DNA of 64,000 nt from Acidobacteriota bacterium (GCA_018268755.1 JAFDVW010000003.1:277278-341277); one strand, 5' to 3'. Counted from the stretch's first letter, positions 54,954-64,000 are shown. The notes: generated by a model not told the origin, from the letters alone. Numbers and translations are program-made.

Positions 54954-56207
54954 ATGATGAAAATGTTCCGGAGAATGTGCTTCCTCTGGGTCCTGGTGGC
55001 GACGGTCCAGGGGATGGCGCAGACCCACGACCCCTACCCTGGTTCGATCGATATTGAGCGTATGGATCCCGCCAAGCGGGCGGTGAGCCGGTACAGCCTC
55101 TACGTCCAGCCCTACAACCTTTATTACTTTCACCACATGGACCAGGTGAATGCGCAGCTCGACTGGATCCACCGCAGAGGCCCGGTATTTGCTTTGAAGG
55201 AATCGGCCCAGCCTTTTTCGGCGGCCTATGTCTATGCGGGGAAGAAGTATTCGCTGGAGGATTATTTTGCGCGCAATTATGTGACCGGGTACCTGGTGCT
55301 GCACGACGACCAGATCCTCCTGGAACGCTACTTTCACGGCGCCAACCGCGCGTCGCGCTTCCTCTCCAATTCCGTGGCGAAATCCTTTACCTCGACCCTG
55401 GTGGGGGCGGCCGTCGCCGAGGGCAAAATTGCCAGTATCGAGGACCCGGTGGTGAAGTATCTGCCCTGGCTCAAGGCGAGCTCGGGATATCGCGACACGA
55501 CCATCCAGAACCTGCTGGAGATGGCTTCTGGCGTACAGTTCGATGAGGCCTACACCAACCCCAAGGCGGAGATTGGCCGCTATGCTTCGGCACTCTTGCA
55601 CGGCGATCCCTCATTTCATGATCTGGCGCTTTCCATACAAGGCAAGACCAAGCCCGGGACCCAATTCGAATATCAGACCATCAATACGCAAGTCCTGGGC
55701 ATGACCGTGGAGGCCGCCACCGGCAAGCACCTGAATGAATACATGGAAGAAAAGATCTGGAGCAAGCTGGGCATGGAAAGCGATGCCTTCCTGTTCCGCA
55801 GCAAGAAGCAGGCGCAGATGTGTGCCGGCGGCTGCCTGAATGTGACGGTACGCGACTATGGCCGCTTCGGCCTGATGGCGCTGCACGGGGGCAAGTTGGG
55901 CGGGCAACGCGTCGTGCCCGAGTCGTGGATCAAGGCGGCCACACGGCCACAGGAAAAATTCCTCGAACCCAAACCCGCCGGCCCAGATAACGACCCGGAT
56001 TTCGGTTATGGCTATCAGTGGTGGTTGCTGGATGGTAAGGACGAAGAATTTGCCGCGCTGGGTATTTATGGCCAGACCATCTACGTGAATCCGCGGCGCC
56101 AGGTAGTGATTGTGCAGACTGCAGCCTGGCCCGAGCCTGACACCCCGGACCGCTGGGATGAGACCATCGCAGTGATGCAGACCCTGGCCCGGCAAATACA
56201 GCCCTGA
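54954..56207 (+). CDS. Serine hydrolase (class C beta-lactamase-like)
   Basis: A 417-residue protein with a signal peptide (MFRRMCFLWVLVATVQGMAQ) and a beta-lactamase / penicillin-binding-protein fold. The catalytic SxxK is Ser140-Val-Ala-Lys143 in NSVAKSFTSTL; the Tyr motif region reads FEYQTINTQVLG. The C-terminal GYGYQWWLLDG and AALGIYGQTIYVNP motifs resemble the esterase EstB/6-aminohexanoate hydrolase branch. RBS GGGAGGAG is upstream; ATGs at 54954 and 54957 are both possible. Probably a periplasmic amidase or esterase. A bidirectional terminator follows. Confidence 0.88.
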   Translation: MMKMFRRMCFLWVLVATVQGMAQTHDPYPGSIDIERMDPAKRAVSRYSLYVQPYNLYYFHHMDQVNAQLDWIHRRGPVFALKESAQPFSAAYVYAGKKYSLEDYFARNYVTGYLVLHDDQILLERYFHGANRASRFLSNSVAKSFTSTLVGAAVAEGKIASIEDPVVKYLPWLKASSGYRDTTIQNLLEMASGVQFDEAYTNPKAEIGRYASALLHGDPSFHDLALSIQGKTKPGTQFEYQTINTQVLGMTVEAATGKHLNEYMEEKIWSKLGMESDAFLFRSKKQAQMCAGGCLNVTVRDYGRFGLMALHGGKLGGQRVVPESWIKAATRPQEKFLEPKPAGPDNDPDFGYGYQWWLLDGKDEEFAALGIYGQTIYVNPRRQVVIVQTAAWPEPDTPDRWDETIAVMQTLARQIQP

Positions 56208-56214
56208 ATCCGCC

Positions 56215-56248
56215 GGGAAGCCCGCGGCGTAATGATTGCGGGCTTCCC
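56215..56248. terminator. Bidirectional hairpin terminator
   Basis: GGGAAGCCCGC (56215-56225) pairs perfectly with GCGGGCTTCCC (56238-56248) around a 12-base loop, between convergent serine hydrolase and VOC genes. Confidence 0.75.
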
Positions 56249-56256
56249 GGGTCCGG

Positions 56257-56646
56257 TCAAACGCGCTCGGCGATGGTCACCACCCAGCCATCGGGATCTT
56301 CAAAGGCAAACTCGCGCACGCCATAGAACTGCGTCTTCAGCGGCATGGTGATCTTAGCTTTGCTCTTTTCGACCGCGTGCAAAACATCCTCAATGCCTTG
56401 CACCTCGATGTACAAGGTCAGCGTGCCGCCGATTGGGCGCGATACCAGGGCCGGATATTCTGCTTCCACGGCATTCTTTTCATTGAAGAAAATCTCCACG
56501 CTGCCGTGAAGGACGGCGCCAAAAACATAAGGCGCCTGCTCAGGAACAGTGAATTCTTTCTGGAAGCCAAGCACTTCCTGGTAAAACTTCATGCTGGCTT
56601 CCACATCAGGGACAACCAGATTGGGCGTGAGCTTGCGAAATTCCAT
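56257..56646 (-). CDS. VOC family (glyoxalase/bleomycin-resistance fold) protein
   Basis: A 129-residue protein with the paired beta-alpha-beta-beta-beta units: LVVPDVEASMKFYQEVLGFQ and the second half with LYIEVQGIEDVLHAV and REFAFEDPDGWVVTI. This superfamily includes lyases, dioxygenases and resistance proteins; metal ligands are not fully clear, and the function is unassigned. Cytoplasmic. Confidence 0.9.
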   Translation of the reverse strand: MEFRKLTPNLVVPDVEASMKFYQEVLGFQKEFTVPEQAPYVFGAVLHGSVEIFFNEKNAVEAEYPALVSRPIGGTLTLYIEVQGIEDVLHAVEKSKAKITMPLKTQFYGVREFAFEDPDGWVVTIAERV

Positions 56647-56849
56647 GATTTCTCCTCAGAGTTGAGGCGTGCTGAGGCGGAAACTATAAGAGGAAAAGCG
56701 CCGGCACACCTCGAGTGTGCTCGCAATTCCTCCATCCGCGCTTCTTGCGAGACCAAAAGCGCAGGTAGGGCCGCCTCAATTTTTGTGGCGTCGGGAAACG
56801 CGCGGGGCCCGCGAGGTACGGGCACAGGATACCATGGGACCTGCCGGGC

Positions 56850-57626
56850 CTAGGCCCAGCCGCCGTCGACAATGTGTTCCTGATTGGTGATCGCGCTGCT
56901 GTCGTCTGCAGCCAGAAACAGCACCAGGCGGGCCACATCTTCGGGCAGCAGGTGCCGTTTCAGGCATTGGTGCCGCATGAACTCCTCTTCCACTTGCGGC
57001 GTGATCCAGAGCTTGCGCTGCCGGTCGGTAAAAATTCCTCCCGGCAACACACAATTGACCCTGATTCCTGAAGGACCTAATTCTCGCGCCATAGTGTGGG
57101 TAAGCCCGACAATTGCGGCTTTGGCCGTGGCATAGGCAGGGAAGCCGATGGCCTCCACCTTCCAGGCGATCGAGCTCATGTTGATGATGGACCCGCTGCC
57201 CGCGGCCTTCATTCCCGGCGCCACCGCCTGGATGGCAAAGAAATGGTGCCGCAGGTTGATGTTCATGCGGTTGTCCCAGTATTCCGGTGTGACCTCGGCA
57301 TAGTTGTGCCGATTGTCATTGGCGGCATTGTTGACCAAGACCTGTACCGGGCCCAGCTGTTTCTCTACCTCCGCGACGGCTGCCTGGAGGGCGGAAATAT
57401 TCGTGAGGTCACAAGGCAGATAGAGCGGGGTGTGCGTGCAGCATCCGGACAGGGACTGCGCCAGCTCATGGGCCGGGCCGTCGGCGACATCCAAAAATGC
57501 CACGCGCGCGCCTTGCCGGGCAAAGAGCTCGACAAAGGCCGCGCCGATTCCGGTAGCGCCGCCGCTGATTAAAACGACGCGCTCGCGCAGGCTGGGATAA
57601 GAGGCAAAACGTTCAGGCGTGCTCAT
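56850..57626 (-). CDS. SDR family NAD(P)-dependent oxidoreductase
   Basis: A 258-residue classical short-chain dehydrogenase. Cofactor motif SGGATGIGAAF, NNAAND for NNAG, catalytic Ser in NMSSIAWKVEAIGF and YATAK with Tyr and Lys, and LPGGIFTDR after the active site. An acidic residue after the second strand (FLDVADG) suggests NAD rather than NADP. Substrate unknown. Transcribed in the same direction as murA, whose terminator lies between them. Confidence 0.92.
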   Translation of the reverse strand: MSTPERFASYPSLRERVVLISGGATGIGAAFVELFARQGARVAFLDVADGPAHELAQSLSGCCTHTPLYLPCDLTNISALQAAVAEVEKQLGPVQVLVNNAANDNRHNYAEVTPEYWDNRMNINLRHHFFAIQAVAPGMKAAGSGSIINMSSIAWKVEAIGFPAYATAKAAIVGLTHTMARELGPSGIRVNCVLPGGIFTDRQRKLWITPQVEEEFMRHQCLKRHLLPEDVARLVLFLAADDSSAITNQEHIVDGGWA

Positions 57627-57701
57627 GATGGCGGAGAAAAGGTACCCGTCAGTATGCCGCATGGCGGGGAAGCGAGTCTACCGGGGCGGAAGCGATGGAG
57701 A

Positions 57702-57730
57702 CAAAAAATAGCCCGGCGCAGGCGCCGGGC
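57702..57730 (-). terminator. Rho-independent terminator after murA
   Basis: On the minus strand GCCCGGCG pairs with CGCCGGGC (57711-57730) around a CAGG-type loop, followed by ATTTTTTGT, a good U-run. Confidence 0.82.
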
Positions 57731-57747
57731 CTCCACTGCGCACGGGA

Positions 57748-59043
57748 TTACGCCCGCACCGCGGCCTTCTTGGGCAGGATTTCGCCGATCCGGCGAATTT
57801 GCGCGCCCACGCCGCGCAGTTTCTCCTCAATATTTTCGTAGCCGCGATCGATGTGGTACACGCGGTCGATGATGGTCTCGCCATCAGCCACCAGCGCTGC
57901 CAGCACCAGCGACGCCGAAGCCCGCAAGTCGGAAGCCAGCACGGCCGCTCCGCTCAGTGGGCTCTTGCCGCGAACAATGGCGCGCCGCCCTTCGATCTTG
58001 ATGTTGGCGCCCATGCGCACCAGTTCCTGCGCATGCATGAAGCGGTTCTCAAAGATGTTTTCCGTAATGATAGAGGTCCCCTCGGCCTGCGTGGTCAGCG
58101 CCATATATTGCGCCTGCGCGTCGGTGGGAAACCCGGGATACTCTTCCGTCACGATGTCCGCCGCTTTCAGGGGATTGTCGCCCATGACGCGCACTGAATC
58201 GGCCGTCTGTTTGGTTTTGACGCCGGTCTCTTCCAGCTTCCGCAAAAGCGCTCCCAGGTGTTGCGGATCGCAGCCGACCACGTTCAGGTCGCCGCCGGTC
58301 AATGCGCCCGCGATGATAAAAGTAGCGGCCTCAATGCGGTCAGGAATAATGGCATGCTTGGCGCCGTGCAGCTTGTTGACGCCCTTAATGCGAATGGTGG
58401 AGGTCCCCGCCCCTTCAATCTGCGCGCCCATCTTGATCAGCAGATTGGCCAAGTCTTCGACCTCGGGCTCGCGGGCGCAATTCTGCATAATGGTTTCCCC
58501 TTCGGCCAGGGTCGCCGCCATCAGTAGATCTTCCGTTCCTGTCACCGTGATCTTGTCGAAGACGATTTCGCCGCCTTTCAGCCGCTCGGCGCTGGCTTCC
58601 ACGTAGCCGTGGTCCTGGGTGATCTTGGCGCCCAGACGCTCCAGGCCTTTAATGTGCAGGTCGATGGGGCGAGCGCCGATGGCGCAGCCCCCCGGCAGGG
58701 AAACCCGCGCCCGGCCGCAACGGGCGACCAGAGGCCCCAACACCAGGGTGGAGGCGCGCATGGTTTTCACCAGCTCGTACGAAGCCTCCGGGGAGGCCAG
58801 GTTTCTGCAGGAGATGGTCGTGCGGTGCTGTGCCCGGCCGTAGCCGAGCTCTACTTCCGCGCCCATGGCAGTGAGCAACTTGCGTGTGGTCTCAATGTCG
58901 CGTACCTGCGGGATGTTTTCCAGGATGACCGGCTCATCGGTCAGCAATGCGGCCGCAATGCAAGGAAGCGCGGCGTTCTTGGCTCCGCCCACGCGAATGG
59001 TGCCCAACAGCGGATTGCCGCCACGAATGACAAATTTATCCAT
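57748..59043 (-). CDS. murA: UDP-N-acetylglucosamine 1-carboxyvinyltransferase MurA
   Basis: First committed step of peptidoglycan synthesis, transferring enolpyruvate to UDP-GlcNAc. The 431-residue EPSP-synthase-fold protein has the GGAKNAALP motif (Lys22), the catalytic Cys120 in LPGGCAIGARPIDLH (the fosfomycin target) and the GFPTDAQAQYMAL and RGYENIEEKLRGVGA regions. It precedes murQ in the same direction reading upstream, within a cell-wall gene cluster. Confidence 0.97.
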   Translation of the reverse strand: MDKFVIRGGNPLLGTIRVGGAKNAALPCIAAALLTDEPVILENIPQVRDIETTRKLLTAMGAEVELGYGRAQHRTTISCRNLASPEASYELVKTMRASTLVLGPLVARCGRARVSLPGGCAIGARPIDLHIKGLERLGAKITQDHGYVEASAERLKGGEIVFDKITVTGTEDLLMAATLAEGETIMQNCAREPEVEDLANLLIKMGAQIEGAGTSTIRIKGVNKLHGAKHAIIPDRIEAATFIIAGALTGGDLNVVGCDPQHLGALLRKLEETGVKTKQTADSVRVMGDNPLKAADIVTEEYPGFPTDAQAQYMALTTQAEGTSIITENIFENRFMHAQELVRMGANIKIEGRRAIVRGKSPLSGAAVLASDLRASASLVLAALVADGETIIDRVYHIDRGYENIEEKLRGVGAQIRRIGEILPKKAAVRA

Positions 59044-59334
59044 ATCGAGAAGATTCCTTACGCGATGGCGAAGCAGGCGCAGCCCATGGAGCCCGGCCCG
59101 CAGCGCTGGTCTATTTTAGCGGGGAATTTGGCGGAAGGAGTGGAATGCCTGTTAATCGGAAGGGCACGGACTGCGGGAAAGCCCTGTTGGCTGGGAATCT
59201 CGCTGTGAATTCGGTTTTCCCGGCGCCCGCGGCGATTTAGGATTCCCGCCAGAACGAAAGCAACCTTCAAACGCCGCCGAGAGTGCGGGGAGCACGCAGG
59301 GATTCGCTCCCACAGAGACAGCCGTACCGAAGAA

Positions 59335-60270
59335 CTAATCCTCCAGTTCCAGGGCCCGGGTAATGGCGTAGCGCACATGGCCGTGGGCCGCCTGCAGCGC
59401 CCGCTCGGCGCGCTTCCGGCCGACCCCCGCCTGGGTCATGACCAGCGCCACCGGGACCTGGCCGCCGGCGACCTTGAGACAGGCGCGGGCTTTGGCCGGG
59501 CTCAACCCCGTGGCTGCCGCCAGAATACGGATGGCCCGTTCCACCAGCTTGGCGTTCTTCTGGTGGACCCGCACCATCAGGTTGCCGTAAACGTATCCCA
59601 GCCGCGTCATGGCCCCGGTCGAAAGCATGTTCAGCACCATCTTTTGTGCCGTGCCGGCCTTCATGCGAGTGGAGCCGGAAACTACCTCCGGTCCAACTTC
59701 CACCACAATGGCGAAGTGGGTCGCCTTTTCCAAAGGGGAATTGCGATTGCACACCAGGGCGATAGTCTGCGATCCATGCCGGCAGGCATATTCGAGGGCT
59801 GCGATGGTGTAGGGAGTGCGTCCGCTGGCGGCGATGCCGACCACGACGTCATGCTTCCCAGGTTTGCGCTGAGCGATGTCTTTGCGGCCCTGCTCACGCG
59901 AATCCTCGTTGGCCTCCACCGCCTGGCCCAGCGCTTTGGGGCCACCGGCCATCACATACTGCACCATGCGCGGATCGGAATTGAACGTCGGCGGGCATTC
60001 CGAAGCATCCAGCGCGCCCATCCGCCCGCTGGTCCCCGTTCCTACGTAGATGAGCCGCCCGCCTTGGCTGAGCGCTTCGGCAATCACCTGGATGGCCCGC
60101 GCAATCTGGGGCAGGACCTGCTCCACCGCTTTTGCCACCTTGGCATCTTCGGCGTTGATGATGCGCGCCAGCTCCAGAGGAGATTTCAGGTCAAGGTCGG
60201 CCGAAGCCGGGTTCGGGCGCTCGGTGGTCAGCCGGCCCAGGTCGCCGATCTTGCTGTTGGCTTTTCTCAA
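59335..60270 (-). CDS. murQ: N-acetylmuramic acid 6-phosphate etherase MurQ
   Basis: Cleaves the lactyl ether of MurNAc-6-phosphate to give GlcNAc-6-phosphate, the key step in MurNAc recycling. The 311-residue SIS-fold protein has the signature LTTERPNPASADLDLKSPLELARIINAEDAKV, YVGTGTSGRMGALDASECPPTFN, AGGPKALGQAVEANEDS and TRMKAGTAQKMVLNMLSTGAMTRLG. It is separated by only 2 bases from the serine hydrolase gene upstream, so they form an operon. Confidence 0.97.
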   Translation of the reverse strand: MRKANSKIGDLGRLTTERPNPASADLDLKSPLELARIINAEDAKVAKAVEQVLPQIARAIQVIAEALSQGGRLIYVGTGTSGRMGALDASECPPTFNSDPRMVQYVMAGGPKALGQAVEANEDSREQGRKDIAQRKPGKHDVVVGIAASGRTPYTIAALEYACRHGSQTIALVCNRNSPLEKATHFAIVVEVGPEVVSGSTRMKAGTAQKMVLNMLSTGAMTRLGYVYGNLMVRVHQKNAKLVERAIRILAAATGLSPAKARACLKVAGGQVPVALVMTQAGVGRKRAERALQAAHGHVRYAITRALELED

Positions 60271-60272
60271 AT

Positions 60273-61427
60273 TCAGGCCCCCTCGGCGGCGTCGATTGCT
60301 TCTACCACCGCATCATGAAACACGGGCCGCACCTGCTTGATCGCCTGCGTCATGCGGTCAGGCCAGGTCCGGTTCGTCAGCAAGGTTACCGAAAGCTGAC
60401 GTGCCGGGTCGATCCACAACGAGGTACCGGTATAGCCCAGGTGGCCGAAAGACTGCGCCGAAAAATACTTGCCCGACTGTGACGGCGCGGAGGGCGTGTC
60501 CCAGCCCAATGCGCGAGAGGTTCCCGGCGGCGTAACTTCGCGGCGCGTGAACAGTTCCAGGGTCTCCCGGCGCAAGATCGGCGCGCCCCCTTGCAGCATA
60601 CACTCGGCGAACCTCGCCACATCTTCCGCGCTGGCAAACACTCCGGCATGCCCCGAGACCCCGGCCAACACGCTGGCATTTTCATCATGGACTTCGCCCT
60701 GGACCACGCGCCGGCGAAAGGCCTGATCATCCACCGTGGGAGGAATCGCATCTCGCCATGCTGCCGGGGGCTTAAATGTGCTGTGCGTCATGCCCAGCGG
60801 GCCGAAGATTTCCTGCTGGCAGAAATGGTCGGGCGCATCATCGGCCAGCCGCTCCAGCGCGACCCCCAATACAATGAAGCCGATGTCGCTGTACTCGGCA
60901 CGGCTGCCGGGATCGGTTTCCAGGGGACTCTGAAAGGCCGCCGTCAGCAGGGCTTCGCGATCGTGCGCCCGCAGAAACAACTTTTCATAGGCGGGCAGGC
61001 CCGAAGAGTGCGCCAACAGCATGCGCAGCGTGACCTCGCGCCGCCGCGGATCGTGGCCTCCGAACTCCGGCACGATGCCCACAACAGGCGCCTCCAGGTC
61101 GAGCAGGCCGCGTTCGTAAAGCAGCATCGCCATCGTAGTGGTAGCCACTACTTTCGAAACGGAAGCCAGGTCATAGATGGTCGCTGGGGTGACGTCGGAA
61201 GAGTTTGGTTCGTAAGTAAAACGCCCGACGCCTTTCAGCGCGACCAATTGACCGCGGCGGGTAACGGCCACAGCAGCACCGGGGAAAACGCGCTCGTCAA
61301 TGGCGTGGCGTAGTATTGCGAAGGCCCGGCCAAACCTGCGGTCCTGTTCCTGGAAGTTGGGTCGCGGGACAACACGGCCGCGCGATGGCGGCCAAATCGT
61401 AGCGGGATCAGATGGGTCTGTGAGCAA
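60273..61427 (-). CDS. Serine hydrolase (beta-lactamase family) in the murQ operon
   Basis: A 384-residue protein with SxxK (Ser89-Val-Ser-Lys92 in LASVSKVVATTT), the YSDIGFIVLG motif and the C-terminal GHLGYTGTSLW, as in the AmiE/YbbE-type muramoyl amidase-like group. No obvious signal peptide, though the first 20 residues are not well conserved, so export is unclear. Placed directly before murQ, and paralogous to the N-terminal half of the divergent fusion gene. A role in trimming peptides from MurNAc is likely but not shown. Confidence 0.9.
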   Translation of the reverse strand: MLTDPSDPATIWPPSRGRVVPRPNFQEQDRRFGRAFAILRHAIDERVFPGAAVAVTRRGQLVALKGVGRFTYEPNSSDVTPATIYDLASVSKVVATTTMAMLLYERGLLDLEAPVVGIVPEFGGHDPRRREVTLRMLLAHSSGLPAYEKLFLRAHDREALLTAAFQSPLETDPGSRAEYSDIGFIVLGVALERLADDAPDHFCQQEIFGPLGMTHSTFKPPAAWRDAIPPTVDDQAFRRRVVQGEVHDENASVLAGVSGHAGVFASAEDVARFAECMLQGGAPILRRETLELFTRREVTPPGTSRALGWDTPSAPSQSGKYFSAQSFGHLGYTGTSLWIDPARQLSVTLLTNRTWPDRMTQAIKQVRPVFHDAVVEAIDAAEGA

Positions 61428-61541
61428 GGGTTTCGGGGAATTATAACGCCTGCAAATGACTCCTCCGTGCCCGCCGTGGTTCCATCGCTGACCATAGTTT
61501 CTTGAGGCCGTTCCAGGGCTTGTGTAAAGTCAAAACATCCG

Positions 61542-63938
61542 ATGATTCGTGCAAACCAGAATTTGGCGAAATGTTTGTGGGCCGGACTGCTGGCGGTGCT
61601 ATTCGCGACTCCGGCCTTGGCGGAAACCGCTCCTGCCCACGCGGCTTCCCGACTTGCTGTCCTCGATTCCATTGTGCGTCAGGCCATCGAGGACAACCAG
61701 GTGCCGGGCGCGGTGCTGCTGGTCTGGCACAACGGGCAGACGGTGTATCGCAAAGCCTTCGGCCACCGCTCGCTCGAGCCCCGCCGCGAGTTGATGACGG
61801 TCGACACCATTTTTGACATCGCCTCGCTCACCAAAGTCGTCGCTACCACCACCGCCGTCATGCAACTTGTGGGGCAAGGCAAAATCCGGCTCAACGATCC
61901 GGTCGTGAAGTATCTCCCGGAGTTCGGGCAGAACGGTAAGGACGACATTACCGTGCGCATGCTGTTTACCCACCACTCGGGCCTGCGCGAGGATGTCGAT
62001 CTTTCCCAGCCCTGGCAAGGGAAGGACACTGCGTTGCGTCTGGCCTATGCCGAGACGCCGATCAACCCGCCCGGTTCGCGATTCCTCTACAGCGACGTTA
62101 ATTTCATTGTGCTGGGAACGCTGGTCGAGCGCGTTTCCGGCGAGCCACTTGATGTTTACTGCGCGAAGCACATATTTGTGCCGCTGGGCATGGCGCACAC
62201 GCGCTTCTTGCCTCCCGCCGCCTGGCGCCCGCGTATGGCACCGACGCAATATGACGAGCAGAACAAGATGCTGCGCGGCATGGTGCACGATCCCACGGCG
62301 CGCCGCATGGGGGGAGTCGCCGGCCATGCCGGCCTGTTCTCGACAGTCGATGACCTTTCAAAATTTGCCCAGGCTTTGCTGAGGGGCGGCCCGGTACTGG
62401 GCCCCTTGCTGGTGGAGAAGATGTCCACTCCGCAGCAGCCCCCGACCTCCAATGTCCTGCGCGGGCTGGGGTGGGACATCGATACGCCTTTCTCTTCGAA
62501 TCGTGGAGACCTGCTGCCGGTGGGTTCTTTCGGACACACCGGGTTTACCGGGACCTCGCTCTGGATAGACCCCACCACCAACACCTTTATTGTGCTGTTG
62601 GCCAACGGCGTGCACCCGCGCGGCAAGGGAAGCGCGGTAGCTTTGCGCTCCAAGGTCGCCACCGCTACCGCAGCCGCGCTCACATTGAATCCCAGCGAGA
62701 AGGACCGCGAACGCTGGCTGAGCCTTACCGGCTATAACGAGACGCAGACGGCGGCCCGCCGCCTGTCCACGCGCAACGGCTCAGTGCTCACGGGAATTGA
62801 TGTCCTCGAAGCCAGCAATTTTTCGGCATTGCAATCACCTGCCGGGAAAAAGCATATCGGCCTGCTCACCAACCAGACCGGCCTCGATGCCCAGGGACGC
62901 CGCACCATTGACGTACTGGCGCAGGCCCCAGGCGTTTCCCTCGATGTCATCTTCAGCCCGGAGCACGGCGTAACTGGGGCCTATGACACCACGAACATCA
63001 CCGAGACCAAAGATGCGGCCACCGGAATTCCCGTCACGAATGTGTATGGGGCCGGTAAGGCGGCGCGTCGGCCTTCTGTGGAGGCCCTGAAGAATCTCGA
63101 CGCCGTAGTCATTGATCTGCAAGATGCCGGCGTTCGCTTCTACACCTACGAGGCCTCGCTGGGATATTTCCTTGAAGCCGCAGCCGAAGCCGGCATTGAG
63201 GTCGTGGTCCTCGACCGGCCTAATCCCATCACCGGATCATTTGTGCAGGGGCCGGTTTCCGACGCCGGGGCCAAGAACGAGAGTTTCGTGAACTACACCC
63301 AGGTTCCGATACGTCACGGCATGACCATGGGCGAGCTCGCCAAAATGTACAACACCGAGCGCAATATCAACGCCAAGCTTACAGTTGTGGCGATGCAGGG
63401 CTGGGTGCGCGGCGACTGGCTCGACGCCACCGGCCTCACCTGGGTCAATCCTTCGCCCAACTTGCGCAGCCTGACCGAAGCCACGCTTTATCCCGGTGTC
63501 GGTCTGGTCGAGGGCACCAATATTTCCGTGGGGCGTGGCACCGACACGCCTTTCGAAATCCTCGGCGCGCCCTGGATCAAAGGCCGCGAGCTGGCCCAGT
63601 ACCTCAACGCCAGAAATATCGCCGGCGTGCGCTTTGTTCCGGTGAGCTTCACGCCCGCGTCCAGCAACTACGCCGGTCAGAAGTGTGAAGGCGTGAACTT
63701 TGTTCTCCTCGAACGCAACGCCCTGGATGGCCCCGAGCTCGGCCTCGAGCTGGCCTCAGCTCTGCTCAAGCTTTATCCCAAGGACTACCAGGTCAAGCGT
63801 CTTCCGGAGCTTCTGGTGCATCAGGCCAGCTTTGATGCGCTGGTCAGCGGGGAAGACCCGCGCCGGATCGCTCAGGACTGGCAGGAAGCTCTCGACAAGT
63901 TTCACCAGATTCGGCTGAAATATCTGCTTTATAAATGA
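61542..63938 (+). CDS. Fusion of serine hydrolase (beta-lactamase fold) and DUF1343/NamZ exo-beta-N-acetylmuramidase
   Basis: A 798-residue secreted protein. Residues 1-30 form a signal peptide. Residues 35-385 are a beta-lactamase-like hydrolase with Ser95-Leu-Thr-Lys98, YSDVNFIVLG and GHTGFTGTSLW. Residues 415-798 are DUF1343/NamZ: IGLLTNQTG, FSPEHGVTGAYD with the predicted catalytic Glu474, DLQDAGVRFYTYEASLGY, LDRPNPITG and WVNPSPNLRSL. NamZ removes MurNAc from the non-reducing ends of peptidoglycan chains. In Bacillus subtilis the two functions are separate genes near murQ; here they are fused. Its start region diverges from the serine hydrolase gene. Complete; the stop lies 62 bases before the window end. 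Confidence 0.9.
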   Translation: MIRANQNLAKCLWAGLLAVLFATPALAETAPAHAASRLAVLDSIVRQAIEDNQVPGAVLLVWHNGQTVYRKAFGHRSLEPRRELMTVDTIFDIASLTKVVATTTAVMQLVGQGKIRLNDPVVKYLPEFGQNGKDDITVRMLFTHHSGLREDVDLSQPWQGKDTALRLAYAETPINPPGSRFLYSDVNFIVLGTLVERVSGEPLDVYCAKHIFVPLGMAHTRFLPPAAWRPRMAPTQYDEQNKMLRGMVHDPTARRMGGVAGHAGLFSTVDDLSKFAQALLRGGPVLGPLLVEKMSTPQQPPTSNVLRGLGWDIDTPFSSNRGDLLPVGSFGHTGFTGTSLWIDPTTNTFIVLLANGVHPRGKGSAVALRSKVATATAAALTLNPSEKDRERWLSLTGYNETQTAARRLSTRNGSVLTGIDVLEASNFSALQSPAGKKHIGLLTNQTGLDAQGRRTIDVLAQAPGVSLDVIFSPEHGVTGAYDTTNITETKDAATGIPVTNVYGAGKAARRPSVEALKNLDAVVIDLQDAGVRFYTYEASLGYFLEAAAEAGIEVVVLDRPNPITGSFVQGPVSDAGAKNESFVNYTQVPIRHGMTMGELAKMYNTERNINAKLTVVAMQGWVRGDWLDATGLTWVNPSPNLRSLTEATLYPGVGLVEGTNISVGRGTDTPFEILGAPWIKGRELAQYLNARNIAGVRFVPVSFTPASSNYAGQKCEGVNFVLLERNALDGPELGLELASALLKLYPKDYQVKRLPELLVHQASFDALVSGEDPRRIAQDWQEALDKFHQIRLKYLLYK

Positions 63939-64000
63939 CCGTTGCCTGAGCCCTTCCGCTAAAATGTTTGTCCGGCCCGTTTGACGGCGGAGGTGAGTAC

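Overview
The window looks like a chromosomal segment of a high-GC, Gram-negative bacterium, most likely an Acidobacteriota member of the Terriglobia/Koribacter type. This is an inference from gene content: outer-membrane barrels, a paired DUF1501/DUF1800 secreted couple, a DUF3857/transglutaminase/TPR giant, a BlaI/M56 pair and several Tat-type leaders. No rRNA, prophage, insertion sequence or CRISPR array is visible. Nearly all of the DNA is coding.

Layout. 1-8.8 kb: pterin genes (a PTPS-like protein cut by the window edge, and folE), a rhomboid protease, truB, an M20 peptidase, then a two-gene module of a RaiA/HPF-like protein fused to a sigma-like C-terminus followed by an eRF1-like (baeRF) protein, and a Tat-exported asparaginase. 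8.8-14.6 kb: class II fructose-bisphosphatase, a 1079-residue DUF3857/transglutaminase/TPR protein and a glutaryl-CoA-dehydrogenase-like enzyme. 14.8-26.8 kb: a phosphate/polyphosphate island with pstS, a porin, a small secreted protein, ppk, sixA, ppx/gppA, a CHAD protein, pstC-pstA-pstB and phoU. Both pst promoters carry 11-bp tandem repeats that resemble Pho boxes.

26.8-32.5 kb: a BlaI repressor, an M56 (BlaR1-like) sensor protease and an HtrA/DegP protease. Near-identical ACTA-N6-TAGT palindromes lie before blaI and before degP, suggesting one cell-envelope stress regulon. An ABC exporter pair follows. 32.9-35.8 kb: otsB-otsA for trehalose and a SET-domain methyltransferase. 35.9-47.7 kb: tRNA-Gly(CCC), then a long minus-strand run of riboflavin (ribE, ribD), ftsY, a Cache-HAMP-HD-GYP sensor, phospholipid genes (gpsA, plsY, pgpA), thpR, cinA, an NHL-repeat protein, yacG and rimO. 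47.8-56.9 kb: a small outer-membrane barrel, a TgpA-like transglutaminase, the SRP RNA, the DUF1501/DUF1800 pair, a serine hydrolase and a VOC protein. 56.8-64 kb: an SDR, then a cell-wall cluster of murA, murQ, a serine hydrolase, and a divergent fusion of a serine hydrolase to a DUF1343/NamZ exo-N-acetylmuramidase domain. This last group reads as a compact MurNAc salvage unit.

Most interesting points: the HPF-sigma/baeRF couple, the inferred BlaI-HtrA regulon, the NamZ fusion next to murQ, the polyphosphate island with paired Pho-box-like repeats, and a post-SET-containing SET methyltransferase. All functions are read from motifs and gene order by eye; no database search was run.
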